Shown piece by piece: positions 1-11,584 of a stretch of 64,000 nt of DNA. Within the stretch, counting starts at the first letter, position 1; the number at the start of each line of letters is the position of its first letter. Source of the stretch: Cryptomeria japonica (Eukaryota > Streptophyta > Pinopsida > Cupressales > Cupressaceae); contig NC_081410.1 in assembly GCF_030272615.1 (NCBI RefSeq), positions 575,200,263-575,264,262 of the forward strand. The letters run 5' to 3'. The position numbers and the translations under genes are program-made. Under the pieces are notes generated by a model. That model saw only the letters and a program-made list of their open reading frames with translations. It was not told the origin of the DNA and did not search any database.

Positions 1-2259
1 ATTTTTTGTCTAAATATCTTGCATTAGGTATCCAAGGTATCCAACAAATAAAATGGTATTACTAGAGGTTATTAGGCAGCTGGACACATATGAGAAAAAC
101 CAAAGAGGCAAGAAGAAGGTTGGAAATTATTTTCCTCTTTTCATTCGAAAGATGTTAGAATCATGTCCATTAGCACAGGCAGCTGATAAAGCAGATGTAG
201 AAATGCAATGGTATACATTTTCCTTCTACCGATGAAGATCCAATTTTGATCCCCATCACCACATTGGGATGATAAACAAAAGGAGGTATAGACACAGAAT
301 TGATCTTGAAGATTTCTGGGCCAATGCACCTGATGAATATGAAATAAGGAGAATGTGGTCCAGGATATCAATGAGCATGATCTTCCTATACCAAATCAGT
401 TGGAGGATGATGGAAATTTCACACAGCCACACTATAAATAAGAAAAAGATAACCCTCTCCCTGCAACAGATTGGTCTAGACCTAAGCTTTCAGATTTGGA
501 AATATTAATGAGGTCAGTCATGAAATTCACCAAGTGCTGGGTGGATCAGCAAACTCACAAACTGAAGGAAAAGAATACTACTTTCACCTATGATTTGATG
601 GGAAGCATGGATTCCTGTTCTTCCGATGATGATGAAGTAACTCATGACGTTGGGAGACCAGAAAGTGGAAGTTCCAAGAAAAGGAAGGATACAACAAAGA
701 GTTCACTAAGGCCAAGAAGAAAGAAGACTTCAGATAAGGAAATTACATGTAAGAAACAAAGAGCAAACAATCTACCAAAACTTCTTTGGTTGAAGAAGTT
801 GGTTCATCTACAAGTAGGAACAAAGCTCCGATTGCAGACAAATTACAAATTGAGATGGAAATTCCTCCTCCAATTTGTGAAGAACCAAATGAAGACCTAG
901 TTCAGCAGCAAATTGTTCCTAATGGCCTTGATAATCCAGTGACAGTCATGGATGAAGAATTAGAGAATATTGAGGTGGATATCTTGGAAGGGGATTTTCA
1001 AGAGGGAATGATTTCCGCACTTAAGGGAATTGAAGGAAGTGAGGGAAATCGGGAAAATAAAGAAGATGATGACATTGAACAGCCAACAATACCAGATTGG
1101 TTACTAGCAAGAATGAAAAAGAAAGCTATTGTAGAAGTCCAACCAATGGACGATTCAACAGAATTCTTAGCCAAATTGAACCGGCCTGTGGAAAAGAAGA
1201 AGGCAAAGAAATATTCCTTAATCCATAAGGATGGCACAGGATCCCATTCAATACAATTGGTCAATCCAAAGAAGACATTGCTCCTGAAGAATATGAACTA
1301 ATGACTATGGAGTCTGGACATAGGTCCTGCTACAAAAGAACAAAAAGTCCAAGAGTTAGATAATTCAATCAACGCCATCACGGAAAGGCTAAGGAAAGAG
1401 GAAGAAAAGAAAAACAAACTCAAAGAAGAAATTGAACAATTGAAGGGTTATATCCAGCATTTGGTAAATCCTATTAGAAGAGAAGAAGCAGCAGTCACTC
1501 CACCTTTGATTCTTCCACAAGAGTCAGTTGAGAATTTTGAAGGAATGAAGATGGCAGCTCAAGAGGCTAAGGAATGGATTGTAGAAGTTGCAGACAAAAC
1601 TATCAAATTCATGGAGGAAGTGGCACAAGTTTGTGGTCGAATCTCCTCATTCATGTATAGAATCCAGAGCATAGCCAAATTTTGGGAAGATTTCCAAACT
1701 ATCCAAGGAAAGACAATTCCATGTTTGAAGGTGCGGAAAGGAATTCCTGAACATGACTTGGTCAGTGGAAATGTAATTGACGTTGGAACATCATATGACT
1801 TCAGCACATGGTATCACGCCTTGGTGGATAGGAGAAGTCTTGGAAACAATGAAGATTGATAGTGTCAGAATAGAAGAAACAATCAAGACAGTCCAAGACA
1901 AGGTTTTCATCATAGTTCATGATGTGCTTGAGTAGGAAATAGTCCAAGATAGGGACTTGGATGTGGAGAACTTGAAGGCCAAAGTTCAAAACAATTTCTT
2001 CACTTTCATGAATCCAATTTAGAAACATCATTTCAGCAAGGCATCCTCATTTCTATCCATTGAGGGTAGTTTTCAAAAGCTGGAAACAGATTGGATAGTC
2101 ACGTTTGTCACATGTCAAGATGAGATGGACTTGATGGAATACAAGATTGACATTTTGCCAAGTGTGCCAATGGAAGAAATTGATCCCATAGTGACTAGGT
2201 TCATCGAATTTGCTGCCAAGGAAAAGGATAAGGGACGCCCACTTCTAGAAGAAAGCTGA
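1..2259 (+). pseudogene. C-terminal part of an unrecognised, repeat-associated protein (frameshifted)
   Basis: I do not recognise the family. Reading frames at 53-235, 269-508, 496-900, 786-1301, 1440-1859 and about 1852-2259 line up end to end and look like one protein broken by several frameshifts and stops. In order it shows a basic segment (KNQRGKKKVGNYFPLF), an acidic and Ser/Lys-rich linker with nuclear-localisation-like clusters (about 600-760), a Glu-rich stretch, a Lys/Glu coiled coil near 1380-1440, and an all-helical C-terminal region ending at the TGA at 2257-2259. The frame enters from beyond base 1, so the N-terminus is missing. It may belong to the same family as the N-terminal piece at 61,575-62,610. 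Sequence after the stop looks like an LTR, so I infer a retroelement-borne ORF rather than a host gene. Confidence 0.5.
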
Positions 2260-3409
2260 ATTTATTAGTTGTTTATTTCTCATTGGTCCATTTTCGATAA
2301 CTATGTTAGCTTGCCCTAATTAGAGTTGTTATTTTAATCTTGGCCATTGATCTTAAATCAATCTAGGTCATTGCTTTGTAATAAGGGTGCCTATATAAAC
2401 CACCCTCATTTCATTTGTAGATATATGAGAGATTTCGGAGAAATTGTTGTAGTGATACTTCTTAAGTACCAGACATTATTCATTGTTCAATTGTTGGTGA
2501 ATCTTTGTCCACTTTTGCAAGTTAGCACGGTTTCTTGGCTCTCATTAGAATTGATTTTATTTCCAAGTTGTTAGATTGAATGAAGGATTTGATAAAGTTG
2601 TTTAATGCGGAATTATGTGTTCATACATTTTATGATTGGATGATTTTCAATTATTTTGCAAAGTTAGCCTGAACCAATAAATAAAAATTTAACTTCTATT
2701 GCTTTATTCATTGTTCAAAATGTTGGTGAATATGGATGATATGAAAAAATTTTGAATTCCTTAGAAGATAGCACCGTTCTTGTGTAGTTGTTGAATCTGG
2801 CGAAGCAAGAATTGGTTTTAATTCCACTTTTGCAATTTTTGTCTCTAGAGTTCATAGGATTAGCTTAGGGTTAGAATTATCTTCGTAAACCCTCATCCTT
2901 TTGCCCCTTTTTTTTCAAAGTCATGGTAGAAGTAGGATTAAATAGAACTTATTGAAAAATCGTTCCAAAAAAAAGAAGTCAAGAATCAGCAAAATCCTTA
3001 GAATGATTTACTCCTCGAACAATTGTGTAAGTCCCCCTTGAGATTACCAGTAAATCACAATGAACCAACTAAGACTATCTGTATGAATTTGGAACCTTGG
3101 AGTCGTCTTTGTGATCACACGGTCCATCTGTTTAGCACATAGAAGATTTTGATCAAGAGAGAATAGGATATCTTTGGGTATTTTATTCCGAATTGAGCGT
3201 GCATAAAAAACACACCAACAAGACCTTTCTGAACTACATAATTGCAGTCTGCAATAGAGCAGAAACAAATCAGAAAAAAATCAAAATCCAAAGGTTCAAT
3301 GGCTAGGAGAGACAAATTGCTCCATGTTGTTTTGACCCAATCAAAAGGCAGGCGTTTCCTCATAAATCTGAGGACTAGTGATCAACTCCCCATATCTGCT
3401 GAGGTAGCA
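2260..3409 (+). other. LTR-like non-coding tail after the unknown ORF
   Basis: No gene is visible. Just after the ORF stop, a TATA-like run (TATATAAA, 2392-2399) is followed by a short leader-like stretch, as in a plant LTR promoter. A second LTR copy, a primer-binding site and a polypurine tract are not in view, so the LTR reading is inference. Beyond about 2,640 the sequence is AT-rich with nothing recognised. Confidence 0.3.
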
Positions 3410-3748
3410 TCAACATGTCAAAAATATGGAAGTCCAAGTGCTCGTCTGAAAAAGCCACTTCCGCATCCCCAACTGAAATAGAAGTAAGAGAAGGAAGAGG
3501 GACCAGCAGGGATTTGGGGCAGGCGTCTCAATGGAAGCAGAAGGTGAAGAAGGCGAAGATGTTGGAGGTGTGGGGTTAAGGATTGCATGCTTGATCTGTT
3601 CCAAACAGAAACTACTACAAACATGGTATGGATTGGAATTGATTTTGCAAACCAGAAGGGTTTGAGAATCTGAATGTAAGGATGCTACTGCAAGAAAGGA
3701 AGGAGATGGAGCCGAAAGGCTAGCCCCTAGTTGAGCAATCGAAGCCAT
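3410..3748 (-). CDS. Hypothetical ORF with transit-peptide-like N-terminus (possible gene fragment)
   Basis: A 112-residue ORF begins MASIAQLGASLSAPSPSF and is rich in Ser, Ala and Pro with few acidic residues through about residue 75, which resembles a plastid transit peptide. Base composition is less AT-rich than the surroundings. The last 35 residues turn Leu-rich and look like frame drift. An overlapping frame reads VGDAEVAFSDEHLDF, a more protein-like continuation, so a frameshift or a splice site may lie near 3,480. No family is recognised and no downstream exon was found on the minus strand. It could be a captured or truncated 5' exon, or a chance ORF. Confidence 0.2.
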   Translation of the reverse strand: MASIAQLGASLSAPSPSFLAVASLHSDSQTLLVCKINSNPYHVCSSFCLEQIKHAILNPTPPTSSPSSPSASIETPAPNPCWSLFLLLLLFQLGMRKWLFQTSTWTSIFLTC

Positions 3749-5066
3749 ACCAAGAGGGTTGAAAGGGCCTAAAATCGCAAGCTCTCCTTGCAGATTTCAC
3801 GAGGGTTTGCTAGAGTTGGAGCAGAGCAAATATCGCTCCTACCCAACCCTATGTTCCTCTCCATCAACAAAACTCCACCTGAAATCTTCTCGAGCCTTTC
3901 CTCACTTCGCACCTACACACTTTGCCTTCACCTTTGCTCCATCACCATTGACCTACACACCTCCAACGCCCACACATTCCCGCCCACACTTGAATCCTTC
4001 GCACAATCGCACTCTACCCCTTCGCATCATGCATTCCTATATAAAATAATATAGCCATGTGTCATTTTTTGATATTTAATACAATCCATATTCAGAAATT
4101 TATTTGGCATTTTCTATATCAAATGTTTGTATGATTTTTCATGCGTCATTTCCTATATGATTCGCATCACTCATGCTATGAAAATTCATAAACCTGAACA
4201 TACCAAACCTACAACAAGAAAACCTCTTAACCTAAGGAAGTATGCAAAGTGTTTGACAAAATGTGTATGACGAGGAATGCATGATTGTGGAGAAATTAGA
4301 GGGGTTCTTATCGATTACTAGGACTGAAACTCAAAAACAAAACTTGATAAGAAAAATAGAAAAGCAAGAAGCAAACATTAACAAAAATGGGAATTGTTTC
4401 GGGCAATGCGGGATCACTCTTCAGTTTGGGATGCTTCTGCATCATTTTTCCACATTGTGTCATTATTGAAAGTGTTTTCCTATCATGTCTAAGATCTTAC
4501 AAAGATATGCTATTGAGTGCTGCAACCAACTAGAGTTCAAAGAAGACGAAAACATGAGTTGTCAAAATTGTATTCAATAGGTAATTCAAGCATTAGCACA
4601 CCAATGCCTAAATTTTTTAATGATTTGGACACACTAAATGCAAATGGTTATGTAGGAAATGGTTTGATCAACCTAATATAATTTCTTAACAATGTTAAAG
4701 CCCATGATGCTAAGTAATACCTATTTGATTTTATTATGATCAAAAACTCCAACTATTCCATGCAAGCCTGGTAGAATCTATATGCATGTGTTTTACCTTA
4801 AGCTAGCTAGTGACATGATTATGTACATTTAGATTTGTTAATATGCTCATGCTTTTTGTTAATGACAATATGTACAAGCATACACAATCAAAGGAGTTCA
4901 TATTTAACGTATGATGCTTGCCAGAAAGGCAAACCAATATTTGCCATTAATGAAATGTCAATTTTTTATTAGAGTAACAAAAAAGGAAATCATTTGTATT
5001 TGTTTTGTATTCACGATTCAGTAGCTGTTTTTTAATAAATGTACCCAAAAACAAAATTCCAATGCA
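3749..5066. other. No gene recognised
   Basis: Between the transit-peptide-like ORF and the first solo LTR, short ORFs at 3,759-4,054 are opposite-strand or low-complexity Pro/His-rich frames. The rest is AT-rich DNA without repeats or motifs I could name. Confidence 0.4.
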
Positions 5067-5100
5067 ATTTTTGTTAATGCATGATAGCTTCGGTAAGATA

Positions 5101-5149
5101 AATGATTGAATGAGAGATAAATGAAGTCTCTCATTCAGTCATTTATCAT
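5101..5149. repeat. Foldback 1 of family P LTR
   Basis: The arms AATGATTGAATGAGAGA and TCTCTCATTCAGTCATTT pair almost completely around a short AAATGAAG-type loop. The same foldback occurs in the minus-strand copy at 25,316-25,359 but is absent from the copy at 18,342. Confidence 0.75.
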
Positions 5150-7039
5150 ATCGATAATTATGATGAAAACCTTCAAGCAATTAATCCTTCATTTGATAGC
5201 CATTCTACATTTGCATATAATTAACCTATTTAGTTCGATCAAATGCTTAACATTGATAATCATACTATATCACTGTTTATGTTCACCGATTACTAAATCA
5301 TGCTAATGCATTCCGATTTGTATCGGTTAACATAATTAATAAACAAATGATTAATCGAACACCGATTGATATCGGGTTATTGTTGACGTGTCTGAAATCG
5401 CATCGCTGCAAACTCCATACGGCCAACACAGAATAGAATAGCCGACTGGTTATCCTATCCTCTCTTGAAATAAGGGAATCCCTAATGCAATTTTCTACGT
5501 TTTGATCAAAGGGGATAACCTCAAGGTTTCTTTTGTCAGGTCTTGACTGCGGGACCTCTCAGTGGCTTGATGTGTTTTTGCTGGAAACACAAGGGGACTT
5601 ACGATTTGCAACAAGCTAGTCTGCTGTGATTCTCGAATTACGAAATAAAATCAAAAGGGAAGGGTTCAGGAAGCCTAAGGACAAGGATGATAACAGCTAA
5701 TGCAGTGGGTAGACAGATTTCGATAAACCAATTCTTGTTTCGCCAGAGATACCCTCACAACTGGACAAAAATGGTGCAAGCTCCAAGGGATGAAAGATTT
5801 TCAGACCGGAGACACCCGTTTTAGGCACCCAATTCTAGCGCAGCCTAAGATGACACCCGCAGTTGAACTATGCACAGTTTGGGTTCAGACTAACCATGCA
5901 CGGTGACCTACAATCAGCAGACCCCCAATGGTATGAACTAGAAATGCATCAAATACCCCTCCACACTTCACCATTAAAATCCCTGCACTCTAAAATTAAC
6001 CAGTTGAAAGAAACCATGCAAACAAACCAAAACAAAGACAACAAACACCATATTTCAATGTTCATATATTTGCTTCAGCTGCCATTACAACAATTTCTAC
6101 AGCATCTCTATGCTACTGCTAAGATCTAACCTATTCTAACCTCTAAGAGCTAACTACAAAATTCTAACCAATTGTCTGACAAAAGTCTTCAACTATCTAA
6201 CCCTTTACAAAAGAAAGGCCTATGCCTTTTATAGATATTACAATTTTGAATCGAAGGCTAGGATGGACTGCATCCAAGGGCCTTGATCTGCCTTCCAGAA
6301 GTTGGCAGCTTTAACCCATGCCCAATTAATTCTTAATTATCCAACCAACAAATATCTCAACTACCAATCACTTTTGGCTTTAATTCAGGTTTATCCGGTC
6401 TTCTTGGTGGTTGGGAATAGTTATCCACAAAAATATCTTGCGCGGGACCCATAGGCAGTTTACAATAAAGCAGTTTTAGTTTTAAAACTGAATTTTTGGA
6501 CTTAAATTCAGTTGTGTGCTTTTTCTTGAGAAGGCATAAACTTTGCAGCATTCAGTGTTCTTTGGTCTTTGGTCTCGGTGGTGGACTTCATCTTTGTTCA
6601 GCGGCACGGTTCCCAATGTTTGGTTGCTCTCGCGCTCTTGCATCTTTTCTTTTTTCAGTCTTCAATGCCTGGCCTTGAATTGCGATCCTTCCTTGATTTG
6701 CGTTTGAGGCCTTCTCCTGGTTCTTTAATGACGTCCTGCGATCAATCAACCAATTTCATTTCATTAAATCAATTTGAAAAATTAATTAATTAATTTAACA
6801 AATATTAAATCTAATTACGATGTCTGGCTTGAGAAGCTCTTTATGAGATGTATCTTTTAAATGCTTCTCCTTTCTCTTCGAATGTGAAATCTGATCCTTG
6901 GTCTTGATGGTGTTTGGGCGATTTACTTTTGCGTGATTTTTACCTTTGGAGTCTTGGGTGTTTTGAATGGGTTTACGGTGTGATTCTGGAGATTTGAAGA
7001 GCTTCCGCGAATTTTAAAACTCTAACTCTCATGCCTTTT

Positions 7040-8075
7040 CTGGTGAATTTCGGAGAATGGAGGGCTCTTTTTGTAATTTCATCATATTCTCCAATTTAGC
7101 CCCCCAGGGTCCGAAATTGGCATTTTAAGTGAAATTTCGGACCATTTGGGGATTTTTGCAACTCTTCCAAATATTAAATTTCGGCCCCATGGTCCGAAAT
7201 TGATGTTTTGGGCGAAATTCGGAGCTCTTGGGGTTTCTTACAAACCTTTTAAGCATTTTCGGACCTTCTGGCGTTTTTGGAATTTAAAAGAAAACTTCGG
7301 GCCATAAGGCGTTTTACAACTTGCCCAGAATTTCGAACCATTCAACGTTTTTGCGAATCTTAAAGTGAAGTTCGGATTTTTTGGAGGTTTTAACGTTTTG
7401 GTGCCCAAAGGTATTTTTCGCAATTTTAACCTTCTGGAGCTTTTAGCGTTTTAAAGCATATTTTGCGAATTTAAACAAATTTCGGAGCTTCCAGCGTTTT
7501 TATAACCTATAGAAATTTCGGACCTAAATGCCCTTTGTAAAACTTCGGATCTATAAACGCGTTTGCAAATTTTGGAGGTTTGAAGGCGTTTTTGAAAATC
7601 GAAAAAAAACTTTGAACCATATGGCTATTTTTGCAAATTCGACGAATTTCGGATCCTTAGGCGTTTTTGGAATTTCGGAGTTTTCAAGCGTTTTGGGCGA
7701 ACTGGGAATATTTTCGGACCTAAACCACCTTTTGGCAAGTTTTTTACTTTTTGAACTTTTTGCCCCATGGTCCAAAATTGGGCATTTCAAGTGATTTTCG
7801 GACGTCTGGGGTCTTTTTGCAAATTTATAACAAACTTTCAAATTTCAGAGCCAGGGTCCGAAATTGGGCGTTTAAGTGAAATTCGGACCTAAAAGCACTT
7901 TTGGCAAGTTAAGTGAATTTCGGACCTCCAGCCAGTTTTGTCAACTTTTTCACTTTTTCACATTTTAGCCCCAAGGTCCGAAATTGGAGGACTTAAGTGA
8001 TTTTCGGACCTCTGGGGGCTTTTTGCAACTTTTAAACATTTTCCAGTTTTTGCCTCTGGGTCCGAAATTGGGCAT
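7040..8075. repeat. Degenerate tandem array built on TTTCGGACC / GGTCCGAAAT
   Basis: More than twenty degenerate units of roughly 35-65 bp carry TTTCGGACC or its complement GGTCCGAAAT, separated by GGCGTTTTTGCAAATTT-like spacers. Both orientations are interspersed. Open frames across it are by-products of the repeat period. Confidence 0.75.
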
Positions 8076-8310
8076 TTTGGGCGATTTTACACGTTTTTTT
8101 CAAGAAGTGCGAGCTTAGGCACTTGGGCAAGTTTGTCAAGTATAAGTGACATTTCCTTATATCCTTCTCCTTTCTTATACTTTAAGTTATATTCCATATA
8201 TACTTTCAGGATGTTTGAGAGTGGTTTCAGACCTTCAAGAGTTATATTGCAAATTCTAGTTTTTGGAGGTTTCCTCAGTTTTTCAAAGTTAGTCAAATTT
8301 TAGGATCAAG

Positions 8311-8373
8311 AAATTCCAGACTTAGCCAAATTTCAGGGTCAGGACATTCCAGACTTAGCCAAATTTCAGGGCA
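8311..8373. repeat. Short tandem repeat, two units of about 32 bp
   Basis: CATTCCAGACTTAGCCAAAT and close variants occur twice in direct succession just before the 3' end of the nested LTR-like insertion. Confidence 0.7.
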
Positions 8374-8615
8374 GGATAGAAAGGCACAAACTGGGGGGTC
8401 CCTGTCCAAGACGGGGATGGGTGTGCGATTCGCACAACAATTATATGTGCACCGATTAATATCGGGTGGCATGATAAAGTTACACCGATAGTTATCGGTT
8501 GTTAAGGTTAAAACATACACCGATAGTTATCGATTGTTAAAGTATAAACATACACCAGTTGACATTGGTTATTAATATGCACTGTTTGTTATTTATATAA
8601 TTAGCAAAGGGGCAG

Positions 8616-8675
8616 GATCAAGCAATGTCTTGATCGGTCATGACCAATCAAGGCATTGCTTGATCGTACCCCGCT
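8616..8675. repeat. Foldback 2 of family P LTR
   Basis: GATCAAGCAATGTCTTGATC pairs with a complementary arm ending GCATTGCTTGATC, with a GGTCATGACC core between them. It is conserved at 24,831-24,883 and, more diverged, at 18,792-18,846, always just upstream of the 3' part of the LTR. Confidence 0.75.
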
Positions 8676-9035
8676 TGCTATATATATATTGAATGGCATT
8701 TGTGAGAAAGGACATAGAAAATAACAAATGCTCCTCTCACCTGCCACACAAAAGAAGATAGTCAGATTCATGTGTTAATTCAGTAATATATAGAACAAGA
8801 TAATATAAAATTAGAATACATCTTGCATATTGAATTGTAAATTGAACATCATTTACAATTTTGTCTAGGAAAAATACTCAATGAAACAAATAAAATTGTA
8901 AATGAAATGATACAATCATCCTAGGATAACATCTTTTCGTAGTGACCTCTATACTCAAAATCAATGTCAACTTGTACAGGTAAAAAATCATTATGCTTCA
9001 TTGTGTTTCCATCAATTGACTCGGTACATCATTAC

Positions 9036-9189
9036 CTCTGTCTGGAACTCTTGCTCCCCTTGTTTTGAATCTGTAGAAAGAGATTTCACTGCTACTATTT
9101 CACCAGATGGCATCGTAGCTTTGTAAACTGGGCCAAAGGCCCCCTGTCCTATAACTGTTGTAAAATTTTGTGTAGCCTTCTGGAGGTCC
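9036..9189 (-). CDS. CRLK-type receptor-like kinase, exon with glycine loop and ATP-binding lysine
   Basis: This 154-bp exon encodes [19 protein letters not shown], then a [10 protein letters not shown] segment, VAVKSL and EFQTE. The GQGAFG loop is the nucleotide-binding glycine loop (about residues 120-125 of the predicted protein) and the Lys of VAVK (about 141) is the ATP-anchoring lysine. Wording and order match the plant CRLK family (Arabidopsis CRLK1/CRLK2), calmodulin-binding membrane kinases linked to cold signalling (family knowledge). The acceptor TTTCCAG ends at 9190. The donor GAG|GTAATG follows 9036. Its first base completes the AAG codon begun in the exon at 46,338-46,654. Frame is intact. 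Catalytic-loop, DFG and C-lobe exons are absent from 1-9,035 and must lie outside the window. Confidence 0.88.
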
Positions 9190-10032
9190 CTGGAAATGCA
9201 TGTTCAAAAATGAGTATGGAAATTTGGATGTGATAAAGGAATAGAAATTAGTAACTACAAATAAAGTAATTCCTTAATAGTTTAGGCAATTGATACTCTT
9301 CTCCCATGCATCTCAGGGAATTGGAAATCTCTATATTTAGAAAGCTAACAAAACCAATCCATCTATCAAGCCAATGGAATTAATATAACAAAAGAACCAA
9401 CCCATAATATTCAACAGACAAAAAGGTATGCCCTAATAAAAGTTAAAACAACCACTTCTTTCAAAGACGAACAGGTCTCTAAGCATCCTCATTAGGTCCT
9501 CTTATCTCCCAAATCCAAAAAGCATTTAAAATTCAAGTTCCTGGATAAATGTACAATCATATCTAGGCAATCCTCCAGATAACATGGCAAGATTAAAGTA
9601 GAAATCTTTTAGCTTGGTACTGACTTATAGAAACATTTGCAAGGTAAAAAACAAGAACCAGAGACAAACAATAAATTTTGTGTAAAATGGATATCCTAAG
9701 CAGCTAAGACGATCGATATTGATTATAGATATTTAAATGACAAAAAATGTAAACATAAGTTAGATCATGTGATACAAATTATTTAATTTATTAGTTTTGT
9801 TTTATTTAGTTTGTATGGGGCATACATCGCTTTAATTTGCAGTAGCTTTAGAAAGTAATTAATGCTTACTGTTGTTACTTGAGTAAGTTAATTAACAGAT
9901 AGTTTCAGGAATTACTTTCCCTGAAAACGTACCTTTATAAAGGACCCTTTGAAGTCACTTTGCACAATACAACATTTGGAGGTTTCATTGTCATTTGCAA
10001 TGTAATTTTCTATTTAATTTTGATTCACCAGG

Positions 10033-10043
10033 GGTATCAGAGC
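10033..10043 (+). other. Primer-binding site (tRNA-Met type)
   Basis: GGTATCAGAGC is the common plant LTR-retrotransposon primer-binding site; it follows an LTR-like 3' end. Confidence 0.6.
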
Positions 10044-11125
10044 ATATGAGATTGGGCTGTAAAATGAAGGTTGAGACTGTATTTGTTTCTTAAAGCTTGC
10101 CTGAGGCATAAAAAACTTATGTGAGATAAAAAAAATCTGTGCGATTTTTGGTGCTATTTTGTTGGAATTTTTAAACTGATGCTGAAATGGACTTGGGATT
10201 GATATTTCCCTGTTGAATGCTGGCACAATGACAAAAGAAAAAAACAATTAGAGTGTTGCAAAAATTTATTTAATATTTGTTTTGTATGCCACTGAATTTC
10301 CTTGTGCTGGAGGTCTTGAATTTCCTGCAATTTCCTTGCAATGGTATTGTAATCTGCAATGTCTTTCTAATTTTTCTCAGCTGCATTGATTTCTTCATTT
10401 GGAGGCTGTGGCTAAATTAGGTAGTTTGCTGGGTTGGAATGGCATTAGAAAAGAATTCTGTGTTGAAATTGGCTTGAAAACTTGCATCAGAAAAAGTATT
10501 GATAATGCATTTAAAAATACTAGAAAGGTAAGCAAAAGCTTCTAGTTAACTTTGGCATACATTCAAAATCACTCAAATTTCAAATTGGATGTATTTAGAA
10601 GGCGACATCAAAAGCAAAGCTTTCTTCTTCTTCTTCTTTTTTCCATTTCCAGCAAACTTGAAACCATACCTAAATTTTGCAATGATAGTCTTAAGCATGT
10701 GCTTACGCTTGATGGAAAAACTGTGGATTTATTCTTGTAATCTATATTATTTGTTAAACAGGCAAAATTTTAGATACAAACGTCTATATTTTTATTTGTC
10801 AATAAGAAATATAAAGGTGTATTTGAAAGTGTTTTTATTTTTTCTCTACGTATGTTTGTATTTATCCAACTACAGGTCTTACGATCAAAACTGGCATCAT
10901 ATCAAGGATCTACTAGAGGGTAGAGGCAAAAACCCTAGTAGTATTCCTATTCTTTATTTTCTTTCCTTGTGTCAACGTGGCTAAAATACAGAGCCTCATC
11001 TCAGAGGCAAGGAGACGAACACACAAAAACTACAAATAATAGAGCATCAATGGAAAGCACACTAGCTTTTAATGATATTTGAGATTTATTTCAAAAACAA
11101 TCCACACCCCTACCAATACTTCTAA

Positions 11126-11560
11126 TTGAAGTTTGAAAAACGAGATAAGAAAGCAGATGCACTGTTAAAATCTTGTTGTTCTACACAAGTTATCATTCAC
11201 ATAGAAGCCATTAAATCTAAACCTTGGAAAGCACTCAAAGATCTGTATGACCAACAGTCAGCGTCTAAAAAAATTGATCTCCTAATGCAATTGTTACATA
11301 CTAAAGTTTGTGTTGATGAAGATGTTTTTTAATACATTTTTAAGATGAATAACTTGAAACAAGAATATAATACCACAAGAGAGAAGATCGATGATGATAT
11401 GCTAATCTCTATTATTTTGAATGGTCTTGGTCCAACTTATACCAGATTTTTAGAAATGCGCAACTCGGTGATAAGACAAATAATGCAACCTTTGATTCTA
11501 TATGTGAATTGCTCACTAATGTCAATTCACAAAAGAAAACATGACCAGCATAAGTTCTAA
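11126..11560 (+). pseudogene. Degenerate copia gag (UBN2-like)
   Basis: Frames at 11,126-11,332 and 11,345-11,560 join across a stop. Together they show the copia gag pattern: KPWKALKDLYDQQSASKKI, then a leucine-rich LLMQLLHTKV helix, MNNLKQEYNTTREKIDDDM and ISIILNGLGPTYTRFLE. In intact elements gag forms the virus-like particle that packages the RNA. Here it has lost its start and the zinc knuckle, and a stop separates the halves. Confidence 0.65.
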
Positions 11561-11584
11561 TTTGATGGCAGTACTCATGAAGAA

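Larger units (their letters stand above)
5381..8439 (+). mobile_element. 3.06 kb LTR-like insertion (probable giant solo LTR) nested in family P copy 1
   Basis: Start TGTTGACGTGTC and end TTCGCACAACA give the inverted TGTTG...CAACA ends typical of LTRs. Flanks GTTAT (5376-5380) and ATTAT (8440-8444) are a 4/5-matching target duplication. Removing it restores the palindrome array of the host LTR, since ATCGGGTTAT then runs on into ATGTGCACCGAT. No coding domain is visible. It holds the TTTCGG array (about 7,040-8,075) and a 32-bp tandem pair (8311-8373). A 3-kb LTR is long but known for Ty3/gypsy elements of large plant genomes. The solo-LTR reading is inference because no partner LTR or internal region is in the window. 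Confidence 0.6.
5072..8857 (+). mobile_element. Solo LTR, family P copy 1, interrupted by a nested 3.06 kb element
   Basis: The element starts TGTTAATGCATGATAGC and ends CATTTACA. It is flanked by an identical 5-bp duplication ATTTT (5067-5071 and 8858-8862), the signature of LTR retrotransposon integration. Removing the insertion at 5381-8439 leaves about 722 bp, matching the copies at 18,342-19,027 and 24,628-25,386. Layout: a foldback (5101-5149), an array of about 40-bp units with ACCGAT...ATCGG palindromes (about 5,270-5,380 and 8,450-8,580), a second foldback (8616-8675), a TATA-like run (8689-8700) and a short tail. No coding or second LTR is present, so it is a solo LTR or a non-autonomous element. 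It lies in the kinase-gene intron that runs past base 1. Confidence 0.75.
9768..11575 (+). mobile_element. Ty1/copia fragment: LTR, primer-binding site, leader and gag
   Basis: A TGTGATAC... segment of about 260 bp ends near 10,027, followed by GGTATCAGAGC (10,033-10,043), a primer-binding site complementary to initiator tRNA-Met. After an AT-rich leader comes a degenerate gag (11,126-11,560). Everything downstream of gag is lost; at about 11,580 the sequence switches to a LINE. The left LTR boundary is approximate. Confidence 0.6.

Noticed and set aside
7238-8296. Several open frames of 60-96 codons on both strands
   Set aside because: They are by-products of the TTTCGG repeat period and have repetitive, low-complexity translations.
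1-9035. Search for the next kinase exon (GRLHHRNLVNL-type sequence) on the minus strand
   Set aside because: No matching translation was found, so the next exon was placed outside the window.
9004-9035. Possible extension of the kinase exon past the GTAATG donor (V-M-M-Y-R-V-N then stop)
   Set aside because: The frame hits a stop after a few codons and family members are spliced here, so the sequence is intron.
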